NCBI RefSeq assembly: GCF_036013915.1
Contig: NZ_CP107899.1
Coordinates: 372,001-436,000, forward strand
DNA from: Streptomyces sp. NBC_00464
GTDB taxonomy: Bacteria > Actinomycetota > Actinomycetes > Streptomycetales > Streptomycetaceae
Length of the DNA stretch: 64,000 bases
Direction: 5' to 3'
The position numbers and the translations under genes were made by a program. This document shows positions 15,876 to 24,466 of this stretch, piece after piece. Each line of letters begins with the position of its first letter. Position 1 is the stretch's first letter. A model generated the notes under the pieces. The model searched no databases and had not been told where the DNA came from. It worked only from the letters and a program-made list of their open reading frames with translations.

Positions 15876-18800
15876 CTACGCCGAGGGCAGTTCCTTGAGC
15901 TGGATGTTGCGGAAGGAGACCTGGTCGTCCGCCCCGTGGTTCTGGAGGCCGATGTAGCCGTCCTTGAGGCTGCGGACCGGGTCGGTGTTGGTGAAGTCGT
16001 TGATCTTCACTCCGTTGAGGAAGATCTGGAGCCGTTCACCCTGGACCTTGATCTCGTAGCTGTTCCACTGCCCCGGCGGGCGCAGCACCTGGTCGCGGGC
16101 CTTGATGTTGGCCGCCTTGAAGGTGTAGACGGAGCCGGTGGTGCGGTCGACGGCGTCGGAGGCGTCGATCTGGACCTCGTAGCCGTTGTTCACCGCGGAC
16201 CAGGGGTCGTCGGACTCCGGGAAGCCGACGAAGACGCCGGAGTTGTCGTCGCCCGACAGCTTCCAGTCGAGCTTCAGGGAGTACGACTTCAACTCCTTGG
16301 CCTGGTAGGTCAGCAGGCCCATGCCGCCTTCGGAGCGCAGCTCGCCGTCGACCACGTCGAACTTCCCGGGTCCGGCCTGCTTCCAGCCTTCGAGAGTCGT
16401 GCCGTTGAAGATCGACCGGTAGCCGGTGTCCGGCTTGCAGTCGGCCTTGACCTGGCCGGCCGCGTACCGTACCCCGCCGAGCAGGAGTCCCCGGAAGTCC
16501 GCGTCGGCGTACGACTCCTTCGTGTGGCCGAGGCCGGTGTAGAAGGAGCGGCCGCCCTGGTAGGTCTGGCACCAGGTGATCGGGTGATCGCCCTTCATGG
16601 TGCCGCCGGTGTAGGTCGTCTCGTCCAGGGTGGCGAGGACCTTCACCTTGTCGCGCGGGTTGGTGCGGTAGTTGTACAGCTCGTCGGTCCGCTCCCAGGC
16701 GTCGCCCAGGTGGGCGGTGGCCGGGTTCTTGTGGTCCTCGACGCGGACGGTGACGGGCTGGATGGCGGGGTGGCCGGAGAAGTACGCGCCGACGAGTCCG
16801 CCGTAGAAGGCCCAGTCGTACTCGGTGTCGGCGGCGGCGTGGATGCCCATGTAGCCTCCACCGCCGGCGATGTAGTTCTCGAAGGCCTTCTGCTGGTCGG
16901 CGTTGAGGACGTCACCGGTCGTCGACATGAAGACGACGGCGTCGTAGCGGGCCAGGTTGGCGGTGGTGAACTGGCCGGCCTCCTCGGTGGCGTCGACCGT
17001 GATGTTGCTGTCCTTGCCGAGTTCCTTCAGTGCGGCGATGCCCTCGGGGATCGCGTCGTGGCGGAAGCCGGCGGTCTTGGAGAAGACCAGGACGCGCTTG
17101 GCGGTCTTGTCGGGCGGGGTGTTGGAGAGCTCGAAGTCGTCGATGTCGTAGAGCGCGCCTTCGCCGCCCTTGAACACCAGGAAGAGCTCGGTTGCCTTCT
17201 TCGGTACGCCGCGCAGGGGGACGTCGATGTCCTGGAAGGTCTCCCAGCCGCCGGTCACCGGCACGGGTGCGGAGCCGAGGATCGTCCCGGTCGCCGAGCC
17301 GGACCGTACTTCGAGGAAGCCGCCCGCGCCGCCGGAGGAGATCCGGGCGGTGAGCTTGGTGGAGTCGCCGAGGATGTACGGCTTGAAGGAGATCCAGTCG
17401 TCGTTGTCGATGTCGCCGACGGTCTTGCCGCCCTCGGCGTTCGCCTTGTCGTACGTCTTGATGCCGGACGAGTCGTTGAAGTGCTCGGCCTGGCGGTGGC
17501 GCGGCTGGAGCTGAGACTGGTCGTGGCCGGTCAGTGCGGCCTGGCCGCCGCCCCCGCCGTCGGTGTACGAGGCGTCGATGACCCCGAAGATGTTGGCGTT
17601 GGGGTCGTGCCCGCCGTCCATCTCGGTCTTGATGGTGCCGGTGCAGCCGTGGGCCGAGGTGATCGGGTGGCCGTGGCTGTCGTGGCCGAGGACGAAGCGG
17701 ACCTCGATCTTGGAGCAGTCGATCGTGCCGTCCTCGGGATCGGTGACGGTGACCTTGAACGGGATCTCGTCGCCGAAGGTGAACAGCTGTCCGTCACCGG
17801 GGAGTTCCAGGTTGACCTTGGGCGCGGTGTTGCCGACGGTCACATGGACGCTGGCCGAACCGGTGCGCCCGGAGGGGTCCTTCGCGGTGACGGTGGCGGT
17901 GTAGGTGCCGTTCTTCTTGTACGTGTACGCGGGGCCGGCGGCCGTGGAGGTTCCTCCGTCGCCGAAGTCCCAGGCATACGTGAGGGCGTCACCGTCGCCG
18001 TCCGCGGTGCCGGCCGAGGAGAACTGCACCTTCAGCGGCGCGATGCCCGATGTCTTGTTGGCCGCGGCCTCGGCGATCGGGGAGCGCCCCCCTGTGGCGT
18101 TCTCGATGCGGTAGAGCGCGGAGTTCTCGTCGCCGCCGAACCAGGAGAGGCCGTAGTCCAGGACGTACAGCGCCCCGTCGGGTCCGAAGGCCATGTCCAT
18201 GATCTGGGTGCCGGACCACGGGATGTCGTTGATGGACTGGACCTTGCCGTCGGCGTCCTGCTCGATCCGCTTGATCCACTGGCGGCCGAACTCACCGGCG
18301 AAGAAGTCTCCGTCGTACGCCTCGGGGAACTTCACGGGCGAGTCGAGGTCGGCGTCGTAGTGGTAGACGGGTCCGCCCATCGGGGACTCCGAGCCGGTGC
18401 CGAACTCCGGGACGGACGCACCGTCGTACGGGATCCAGGCGGCCTGGGCCGGGGGCAGGTCGACGAGGCCGGTGTTGTGCGGCGAGGTGTTCTTCGGGGC
18501 GGCGCAGTCGAAGGCCGCGCCGGAGGTCTTGGTGGCGAAGTCGTAGTCGATGAACGGGTCGTTGTTGCCCGTGCAGTACGGCCAGCCGAAGTTCCCGGCC
18601 TTGGTCACCCGGGCGAACTCGACCTGCCCGGCCGGTCCGCGCTTGGGGTCGGCCGCACCGGCGTCCGGCCCGTAGTCACCGACGTAGACGATGCCGGTGG
18701 CCTTGTCGACGGAGAAGCGGAACGGGTTGCGGAAGCCCATCGCGTAGATCTCGGGGCGGGTCTTGTCCGTCCCCGGCGCGAAGAGGTTGCCGTCCGGGAC

Positions 18801-19595
18801 GGTGTACGAGCCGTCGTCGGCGACCTTGATGCGGAGGATCTTGCCGCGCAGGTCGTTGGTGCTGCCCGCGGAGCGGCGGGCGTCGAAGGCCGGGTTGCGG
18901 TCCGGACGCTCGTCGATGGGGCTGAAACCGTCGGAGGCGAAGGGGTTGGAGTCGTCGCCGGTCGACAGGTACAGGTTGCCGTCCGCGTCGAAGTCGATGT
19001 CGCCGCCGACGTGGCAGCACATGCCGCGGGACGTCTGGACGTCGAGGACCTTCTTCTCACTGCCGAGGTCGAGCGTGCCGTCCTCGTTGAGGACGAAGCG
19101 GGAGAGCCGGTTGACTCCGTCGAACGGGGCGAAGTCCGCGGCGGTGCCGGTCTCGGGGGCGTCGCCGGCGGGGGTGTCCAGCGGGGGTGCGTAGTAGAGG
19201 TAGATCGCCCGGTTCTCGCTGAACTTCGGGTCGACCCCGATGCCCTGGAGGCCTTCCTCGTCGTGCGAATAGACGGGGATGACGCCGGAGATCCGGGTGT
19301 TGCCGGCGCTGTCGGTGATACGGAGCTCGCCGCTGCGTGAGGTGTGCAGCACGCTGCGGTCGGGGAGCACGGCCAGCGACATCGGCTCGCCGGTCTCGGC
19401 GGCTCCCTTGGCGAGGGTGACCTGCTGGAAGTCCTCGGCGACCGGGGCGGGGGCGGGATGGTCGTCGTGGGCGGCGGCCGTGCCCGCTGTGGCACTCAGG
19501 CTGAGGGTGGCGGCGGCGAGGAGGCCACCGGTGAACAGAGCGAGGGATTTACGGAGGCGGAGCCTTGTTCGGGTCCTGCTGCGGGTTCTGTGCAC
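15876..19595 (-). CDS. Secreted multidomain protein: sugar dehydrogenase-like propeller, PKD, CBM, ThuA, DUF1080
   Basis: 1239 residues. An Arg-rich signal peptide ends near residue 42 (GTAAA-HDD). About 55-500 is a glucose/sorbosone dehydrogenase-type beta-propeller (SRGMCCHVGGDIDFDADGN, YAMGFRNPFRFS); 505-590 is a PKD domain (YAWDFGDGGTS); about 595-660 is Ig-like; about 690-825 resembles a family-6 carbohydrate-binding module; 833-1045 is ThuA-like, a glutamine-amidotransferase fold (GYMGIHAAADTEYDW, GLGHTKESY); 1055-1237 is DUF1080 (SIFNGTTLEGW, SGVFVGF), the fold of 3-keto-disaccharide hydrolases. It should work outside the cell on glycans or disaccharides. The upstream region contains an operator shared with the ROK repressor gene. 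Activity of the propeller and ThuA parts is not established. Confidence 0.85.
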   Translation of the reverse strand: MHRTRSRTRTRLRLRKSLALFTGGLLAAATLSLSATAGTAAAHDDHPAPAPVAEDFQQVTLAKGAAETGEPMSLAVLPDRSVLHTSRSGELRITDSAGNTRISGVIPVYSHDEEGLQGIGVDPKFSENRAIYLYYAPPLDTPAGDAPETGTAADFAPFDGVNRLSRFVLNEDGTLDLGSEKKVLDVQTSRGMCCHVGGDIDFDADGNLYLSTGDDSNPFASDGFSPIDERPDRNPAFDARRSAGSTNDLRGKILRIKVADDGSYTVPDGNLFAPGTDKTRPEIYAMGFRNPFRFSVDKATGIVYVGDYGPDAGAADPKRGPAGQVEFARVTKAGNFGWPYCTGNNDPFIDYDFATKTSGAAFDCAAPKNTSPHNTGLVDLPPAQAAWIPYDGASVPEFGTGSESPMGGPVYHYDADLDSPVKFPEAYDGDFFAGEFGRQWIKRIEQDADGKVQSINDIPWSGTQIMDMAFGPDGALYVLDYGLSWFGGDENSALYRIENATGGRSPIAEAAANKTSGIAPLKVQFSSAGTADGDGDALTYAWDFGDGGTSTAAGPAYTYKKNGTYTATVTAKDPSGRTGSASVHVTVGNTAPKVNLELPGDGQLFTFGDEIPFKVTVTDPEDGTIDCSKIEVRFVLGHDSHGHPITSAHGCTGTIKTEMDGGHDPNANIFGVIDASYTDGGGGGQAALTGHDQSQLQPRHRQAEHFNDSSGIKTYDKANAEGGKTVGDIDNDDWISFKPYILGDSTKLTARISSGGAGGFLEVRSGSATGTILGSAPVPVTGGWETFQDIDVPLRGVPKKATELFLVFKGGEGALYDIDDFELSNTPPDKTAKRVLVFSKTAGFRHDAIPEGIAALKELGKDSNITVDATEEAGQFTTANLARYDAVVFMSTTGDVLNADQQKAFENYIAGGGGYMGIHAAADTEYDWAFYGGLVGAYFSGHPAIQPVTVRVEDHKNPATAHLGDAWERTDELYNYRTNPRDKVKVLATLDETTYTGGTMKGDHPITWCQTYQGGRSFYTGLGHTKESYADADFRGLLLGGVRYAAGQVKADCKPDTGYRSIFNGTTLEGWKQAGPGKFDVVDGELRSEGGMGLLTYQAKELKSYSLKLDWKLSGDDNSGVFVGFPESDDPWSAVNNGYEVQIDASDAVDRTTGSVYTFKAANIKARDQVLRPPGQWNSYEIKVQGERLQIFLNGVKINDFTNTDPVRSLKDGYIGLQNHGADDQVSFRNIQLKELPSA

Positions 19596-19779
19596 GAGTG
19601 TCCTCCGGAGATGGCCGGTGGTACGGGCGGGTGCTGCCGAGCCGTGACGCGCGGGGACTGCCGCGCAGGTCAGCCGGGGCCTGTGCGGCTCCGGTGACGG
19701 GAGTTATGTCATGTACACGCTTTGGACGGTAGACCTGTTCGTCCGGGACGGAAAGCCCTTGTGCAGCGGTGTTGTTGAA

Positions 19780-19802
19780 CTTTTTCCTTGGCCAGGACAA
19801 AG
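19780..19802. promoter_or_regulatory. Inverted-repeat operator, copy 2 (CTTTTTCC-N7-GGACAAAG)
   Basis: CTTTTTCC at 19780-19787 and GGACAAAG at 19795-19802 form an imperfect palindrome with a 7-nt spacer. The same layout, with the flanking AACTTT and AGGACAAAG identical, occurs at 27453-27475 next to the ROK repressor gene. It lies about 185 nt upstream of the secreted ThuA/DUF1080 gene. ROK regulators bind such inverted repeats, so this is probably a ROK operator that ties the secreted enzyme to the ABC transporter regulon. Confidence 0.6.
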
Positions 19803-19861
19803 GGAGGTGCGGGCAGGGGGGAGCCGCCCGGCGGCGTGTGCGGTGCCGCTGGGCTGGGGGC

Positions 19862-19931
19862 GGGGCTGTTCCCCTACCCGCCCCTTCCCGAACCCGGGGC
19901 TCCGCCCCGGACCCCGCGCCTCAAACGCCGG
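19862..19931. repeat. GC-rich dispersed palindromic repeat, copy 1
   Basis: About 70 nt reading GGGCTGTTCCCCTACCCG at its start, then CCCCTTCCCGAACCC, a short palindrome (GGGGCTCCGCCCC) and TCAAACGCCGG. The reverse complement of the same unit is at 33941-34014. Units of this kind are scattered between genes in many Streptomyces genomes. It lies just downstream of the epimerase-like gene at 19979-20983, where its hairpins could act as a terminator. Confidence 0.8.
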
Positions 19932-19978
19932 CGGGGCTGGATTTGCCCGGGGGCGGAGCCCCCGGAAGGGCCCGCGCC

Positions 19979-20983
19979 TCAGTCCTTGCCGCCGAACGCC
20001 GCGTCGAACGACGCGCTCGGCGGGTCGAAGTCGAACCGCTTCAGCGACGTCAGCGCCTCCGGCGCACCGGCCAGCCGGTCCATGCCCGCGTCCTCCCACT
20101 CCACCGATACCGGGCCCTCGTAACCGATGGACCGCAGCATCCGGAACACGTCCTCCCAGGGCACGTCCCCGTGCCCCGCCGAGACGAAGTCCCAGCCGCG
20201 GCGCGGGTCGCCCCAGGGCAGGTGGGAGCCGAGCCGGCCGTTGCGGCCGTCCAGGCGCTTGCGGGCCTCCTTGCAGTCCACGTGGTAGATCCGGTCCCGG
20301 AAGTCGTACAGGAAGCCCACCGGGTCCAGGTCCTGCCACACGAAGTGGCTCGGGTCGAAGTTCAGCCCGAACGCCGGCCGGTGGTCCACCGCCTCCAGCG
20401 CGCGGTGCGTGGTCCAGTAGTCGTACGCGATCTCGCTGGGGTGGACCTCGTGGGCGAACCGCACCCCCTCCGCGTCGAAGACGTCGAGGATCGGATTCCA
20501 GCGCTCCGCGAAGTCCTCGTACCCGCGCTCGATCATGTGCGGGGGCACCGGCGGGAACATCGCCACCAGGTGCCAGATCGACGAGCCGGTGAAGCCGATG
20601 ACCGTGTCGACGCCGAAGGCGGCGGCGGCCCGTGCGGTGTTCTTGATCTCCTCGGCGGCCCGTCGCCGCACCCCTTCGGGCTCCCCGTCGCCCCAGATCC
20701 GGGCGGGCAGGATGCCCTGGTGGCGCTCGTCGATCGGGCTGTCGCAGACGGCCTGGCCGACCAGGTGGTTGGAGACCGCCCAGCACTTCAGCCCGTACTT
20801 GTCGAGCAGTTGGTGACGGCCCTCCAGATAGCCGGGGTCGGCCAGGGCCTTGTCCACCTCGAAGTGGTCGCCCCAGCAGGCCAGTTCGAGACCGTCGTAG
20901 CCGAAGTCACGGGCGTACCGGCAGACCTCCTCCAGGGGCAGATCGGCCCACTGACCGGTGAAGAGGGTGAAGGGACGGGGCAT
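19979..20983 (-). CDS. Sugar phosphate isomerase/epimerase family protein
   Basis: 334 residues of the AP-endonuclease-2/xylose-isomerase-like TIM barrel. Likely metal-binding blocks are [33 protein letters not shown] and [12 protein letters not shown]. It starts 12 nt after the Gfo/Idh/MocA gene, and the two are a common pair in cyclitol and 3-keto-sugar catabolism, where the dehydrogenase oxidises C3 and the barrel enzyme isomerises or eliminates. It is the last gene of the sugar operon. The substrate is unknown. It is cytosolic, with no signal peptide. Confidence 0.8.
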   Translation of the reverse strand: MPRPFTLFTGQWADLPLEEVCRYARDFGYDGLELACWGDHFEVDKALADPGYLEGRHQLLDKYGLKCWAVSNHLVGQAVCDSPIDERHQGILPARIWGDGEPEGVRRRAAEEIKNTARAAAAFGVDTVIGFTGSSIWHLVAMFPPVPPHMIERGYEDFAERWNPILDVFDAEGVRFAHEVHPSEIAYDYWTTHRALEAVDHRPAFGLNFDPSHFVWQDLDPVGFLYDFRDRIYHVDCKEARKRLDGRNGRLGSHLPWGDPRRGWDFVSAGHGDVPWEDVFRMLRSIGYEGPVSVEWEDAGMDRLAGAPEALTSLKRFDFDPPSASFDAAFGGKD

Positions 20984-20995
20984 GCGCAGGACCTC

Positions 20996-22234
20996 CTAGA
21001 TCTGTACGGGGGTGTGTACGGAGTTCTTCGCGGCGCTCTCCTCCACCGCTGCCAGCACTCGCTGCACCTGGAGGCCGTCGGCGAACGACGGAACGGGCGG
21101 CGCCCCTTCGGCGATCGTCCGCACCACGTCGCGGGCCTGGTGGATGAACGTGTGCTCGTAGCCCAGCGCGTGCCCCGGCGGCCACCAGGCCTCCAGGTAC
21201 GGATGCTCGGGCTCGGTGACCAGGATGCGCCTGAAGCCGGCCGTGGTGGCGGGCTCGGTGTGGTCGTGGAAGGACAGTTCGTTGAGGCGCTCCAGATCGA
21301 AGGCGAGCGAGCCGAGCTCCCCGTTGATCTCCAGCCTCAGCGCGTTCTTGCGTCCGGCCGCCATCCGGGTCGCCTCGAAGGACGCCAGGGCACCGGAGGC
21401 CAGCCGCCCGGTGAACAGCGCCGCGTCGTCCACCGTCACCGCACCCAGCTCCCCGCCGGCCGCGACCCCGCCGAGGCCCCCTGAGGGACCGGCGAGCAGC
21501 GGGCGTTCGCGGACGAACGTCTCGCTCACCGCCGAGACCCCCACCAGCAGCTCCCCCGCCAGATACTGGGCCAGGTCCACGATGTGCGCGCCGAGGTCAC
21601 CGAGCGCCCCGGAGCCCGCGTGCTCCTTCTTCAGCCGCCAGGTGAGCGGGGAGGCGGGGTCGACCAGCCAGTCCTGGAGGTAGGTGGCCCGGACGTGCCG
21701 CAGGGTACCGAGCCGGCCCTCGGCGATGAGCTTGCGGGCATAGGTGATCGCGGGCACCTTGCGGTAGTTGAAGCCGACCATCGCGATCTGGCCGCGGGCG
21801 GCAGCCCGCGCCGCCGCCTCGGTCATGGCCTCCGCCTCCGCGACCGTGTTGGCGAGCGGCTTCTCGCACAGCACGTGCTTGCCCGCCTCCAGGGCCGCGA
21901 TGGCGATCTCCGCATGGCTGTCGCCGGGGGTGCAGATATCGACGAGCTGGACGTCGTCCCGGGCGATCAGGGCGCGCCAGTCGGTCTCCGCCGCCGCCCA
22001 GCCGAGCCGGTCGGCGGCGGCGTCGACCGCCGTCCGGTCGCGTCCGCAGATCGCGGCGAGAGCCGGCCTCATCGGCAGCTCGAAGACATGGCCCGCGGTG
22101 CGCCACCCCTGCGAGTGGGCGGCGCCCATGAACGCGTATCCGACCATGCCGACCCCGAGCGTGGGTGCGCTCGCCATCGGCCGGTACGTCGGCGGCGCGG
22201 CCGCCTCCTGCTCCGTCTCTTCCCTACGGGCCAT
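20996..22234 (-). CDS. Gfo/Idh/MocA-family NAD(P)-dependent oxidoreductase
   Basis: 412 residues. The N-terminal Rossmann domain has GVGMVGYAFMGAAHSQG, the family EKP motif is in VLCEKPLAN, and the catalytic histidine is likely in DLGAHIVDLAQY. The C-terminal alpha/beta domain follows. The family oxidises sugars and cyclitols at one carbon using a tightly held nicotinamide. An internal ATG at 22177 (MASAPTLG) would remove a 19-residue Glu/Ala/Pro tail and is a plausible alternative start. It stands between the ABC transporter genes and the TIM-barrel gene, so it probably acts on the imported sugar. Confidence 0.85.
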   Translation of the reverse strand: MARREETEQEAAAPPTYRPMASAPTLGVGMVGYAFMGAAHSQGWRTAGHVFELPMRPALAAICGRDRTAVDAAADRLGWAAAETDWRALIARDDVQLVDICTPGDSHAEIAIAALEAGKHVLCEKPLANTVAEAEAMTEAAARAAARGQIAMVGFNYRKVPAITYARKLIAEGRLGTLRHVRATYLQDWLVDPASPLTWRLKKEHAGSGALGDLGAHIVDLAQYLAGELLVGVSAVSETFVRERPLLAGPSGGLGGVAAGGELGAVTVDDAALFTGRLASGALASFEATRMAAGRKNALRLEINGELGSLAFDLERLNELSFHDHTEPATTAGFRRILVTEPEHPYLEAWWPPGHALGYEHTFIHQARDVVRTIAEGAPPVPSFADGLQVQRVLAAVEESAAKNSVHTPVQI

Positions 22235-22270
22235 GCGGACTTCCTCCTCATCGGTGGTTCGGTGGGTGCG

Positions 22271-22294
22271 GCGGGAGGGTCAGCACCCTCCCGC
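22271..22294 (-). terminator. Intra-operon hairpin after the solute-binding protein gene
   Basis: The 10-nt arms 22271-22280 and 22285-22294 pair perfectly around a CAGC loop. It begins 9 nt past the stop of the binding-protein gene and 36 nt before the start of the oxidoreductase gene. It may reduce expression of downstream enzymes or stabilise the 3' end of the binding-protein mRNA, as is usual for ABC operons. Confidence 0.6.
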
Positions 22295-22302
22295 GGGTCG
22301 GC

Positions 22303-23343
22303 TCAGCTGAAGCCCGTCGGCAGGTACTGGTCGATGTTCTCCTTGGTGACCACGGCCGAGTACAGGGTGAGATTGGTCGGGATCTCCAGCTCGGCGAGCC
22401 CCGCCACCCCCTTGGCCTGGCCGAGCGCACGGGCCAGGTCGATGGCCGATGCCGCCATGGTCGGCGGGTAGAGAACGGTGGCCTTCAGCACGCTGTTGTC
22501 GGCCTTGATGGCGTCCATGGCGGACTTGGCCCCGGCGCCGCCGACCATCAGGAACTCGTCGCGGCCGGCCTGCTGGATGGCGCGGAGCGCACCCACACCC
22601 TGGTCGTCGTCGTGGTTCCACAGGGCGTCGAACTTCTTCTGCGCCTGAAGGAGCTGGGCCATCTTCGCCTGGCCGGACTCGACGGTGAAGTCGGCCGCCT
22701 GACGGGCCACCAGCTCGATGTTGGAGTAGTTCTTCAGCGCGTCGGCGAAGCCCTTGCTGCGCTGCTTGGTGAGCTCCAGGTTGTCGATGCCGGCGAGCTC
22801 GACGACCTTGGCGTTCGGCTTGCCCTTGAGCTGTTCGCCGATGTACGTACCGGCGTTGAGCCCCATGCCGTAGTTGTCTCCGCCGACCCAGCAGCGGTAG
22901 GCCTGCGGCGAGGCGAAGATACGGTCCAGGTTGATGACGGGGATGCCCGCCCGCATGGCCTCCAGGCCGACCTGGGTGAGCGCCTTGCCGTCGGCCGGGA
23001 GGATGACGAGGACGTCGACCTTCTTGTTGATGAGGGTCTTGACCTGGCCGATCTGGGCGGCGGTGTCGTTGGAGCCCTCGGTGGTCTCCAGGGTCACCTC
23101 GGAGTACTTCTTCGCCCGCGACTTGGCGTTCTCGTTGATCGCGTTGAGCCAGCCGTGGTCGGCCTGCGGGCCGGCGAAGCCGATGGTGACGGGCTTGCCC
23201 GGCTTGTCGTCGGCGGCGGGGGCGTCGCTCTGCGCGGCGGTGTTCTTCTCCTTGGGGTCGTTGCTGGTGCAGGCGGTCAGCAGGGCACCTGCGGAGACTG
23301 CGGCGGTACCGAAGAGCAGTCCTCTGCGGCTGGTTTCTGGCAT
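22303..23343 (-). CDS. Sugar ABC transporter substrate-binding lipoprotein (RbsB-like)
   Basis: 346 residues. A twin-arginine-like start (SRRGLLFG) and lipobox LTAC give a lipid-anchored extracellular protein. The mature part is a periplasmic-binding-protein type I fold of the ribose/inositol group (PVTIGFAGPQADHGWL, LVILPADGKALTQ, DALWNHDDDQGVG). The start at 23343 follows AAGGG by 10 nt; an in-frame ATG at 23361 is an alternative. It delivers a sugar or cyclitol to the RbsC-like permease encoded 73 nt upstream. The ligand is unknown. Confidence 0.88.
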   Translation of the reverse strand: MPETSRRGLLFGTAAVSAGALLTACTSNDPKEKNTAAQSDAPAADDKPGKPVTIGFAGPQADHGWLNAINENAKSRAKKYSEVTLETTEGSNDTAAQIGQVKTLINKKVDVLVILPADGKALTQVGLEAMRAGIPVINLDRIFASPQAYRCWVGGDNYGMGLNAGTYIGEQLKGKPNAKVVELAGIDNLELTKQRSKGFADALKNYSNIELVARQAADFTVESGQAKMAQLLQAQKKFDALWNHDDDQGVGALRAIQQAGRDEFLMVGGAGAKSAMDAIKADNSVLKATVLYPPTMAASAIDLARALGQAKGVAGLAELEIPTNLTLYSAVVTKENIDQYLPTGFS

Positions 23344-23416
23344 GGCTGTCAAACCCTTCATCCGATGCGGCGTGGGATGCGTAACGGGGAGGAATCGAAA
23401 GGGAGGAGACGGGGGG

Positions 23417-24466
23417 TCAGGTCTCCCCGTGGGCCGACGTCCGTCGCTGTACGAGGACGGCGGCGACGATGATCGCGCCCTTGGCGATCTGCTGGACATC
23501 GCTCTGCAGGTTGTTGAGCGCGAAGATGTTGGTGATCGTGGTGAAGACGAGGACACCCAGGACGGAGCCGACGATGGTGCCGCGGCCGCCGCTGAGCAGG
23601 GTGCCGCCGATGATCGCGGCGGCGATGGCGTCGAGCTCGTACAGGTTGCCGTTGGTGTTCTGGCCGGAGCCGGACAGGATGATCAGCATGAAGGCGGCGA
23701 TGCCGCAGCAGAGCCCGGACAGCAGGTAGAGATAGAGCCGCTGCCTGCGTACGTCGATGCCGGCCAGCCGGGCCGCTTCCGCGTTGCCGCCGACGGCGAC
23801 CGTGCGCCGGCCGAAGGTCGTACGGTTCAGCACCAGCCAGCCGACGACGGTGACGGCCGCGAACATCATGACCAGCGGAGGGATGCCGAGGACGTACGCG
23901 TCGGGCAGCCCCAGGTCGAGGACCGACTTGACGGTGACGATCTGCGTCTTGCCGTCGGTGATGTTCAGGGCAAGTCCGCGGGCGGATGCGAGCATCGCCA
24001 GCGTCGCGATGAACGGCACCAGCCTGCCGTATGCGATGAGCACACCGTTGACGAGTCCGGCACCGAGACCGACCAGGACGGCGGTGAACAGGATGCCCGT
24101 GAAGCCGAAGTCCTGGGTGGCGAGCGTCGTCGCCCAGACGGAGGCGAGGGCGACCATGGCGCCGACGGACAGGTCGATGCCACCGCCGATGATGACGAAG
24201 GTCATGCCGACGGTGACGACACCGATGACGGACGCCTGGGTCAGGATGAGCTGGAGGTTCCCGCTGTCCAGGAAGGCGTCGGGCTCGGTGATGCCGCCGA
24301 CGACCACGAGCACGGCGAGGACGCCGAGCAGGGAGAGGTTGCGGACGTCCGCGCGCAGCCCGAAGGTGCGCGGGGACCGGTCCTTCTTCGGGGACGCGGG
24401 GACGGACACGGGCACGGCGCCCTTGTCCGGCCCGCTCTGCTGCGCCGATGAGACGGGCTGCGTCAT
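23417..24466 (-). CDS. Sugar ABC transporter permease (RbsC-like)
   Basis: 349 residues with about 10 membrane helices and the BPD_transp_2 pattern (GMTFVIIGGGIDLSVGA, ELDAIAAAIIGGTLLSGGRGT). It is the membrane channel of a CUT2-type importer and would work as a homodimer with the fused ATPase encoded just upstream. The ATG overlaps the ATPase stop by 4 nt. The N-terminal 40 residues are polar and probably cytosolic. Confidence 0.9.
   Translation of the reverse strand: MTQPVSSAQQSGPDKGAVPVSVPASPKKDRSPRTFGLRADVRNLSLLGVLAVLVVVGGITEPDAFLDSGNLQLILTQASVIGVVTVGMTFVIIGGGIDLSVGAMVALASVWATTLATQDFGFTGILFTAVLVGLGAGLVNGVLIAYGRLVPFIATLAMLASARGLALNITDGKTQIVTVKSVLDLGLPDAYVLGIPPLVMMFAAVTVVGWLVLNRTTFGRRTVAVGGNAEAARLAGIDVRRQRLYLYLLSGLCCGIAAFMLIILSGSGQNTNGNLYELDAIAAAIIGGTLLSGGRGTIVGSVLGVLVFTTITNIFALNNLQSDVQQIAKGAIIVAAVLVQRRTSAHGET

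Larger units (their letters stand above)
19596..19978. other. Intergenic region between epimerase-like gene and secreted ThuA gene
   Basis: 383 nt without a gene. It holds the likely promoter of the giant minus-strand gene (the AT-richer part is 19700-19790), the inverted-repeat operator 19780-19802, and a dispersed GC-rich palindromic repeat at 19862-19931. The frames open here on both strands are low-complexity shadows. Confidence 0.7.

Noticed and set aside
15321..19340. 1339-residue open frame on the plus strand
   Set aside because: It is antisense to the ThuA/DUF1080 gene and the cyclitol synthase gene, dominated by Val/Gly/Asp/Leu with no recognisable domain.
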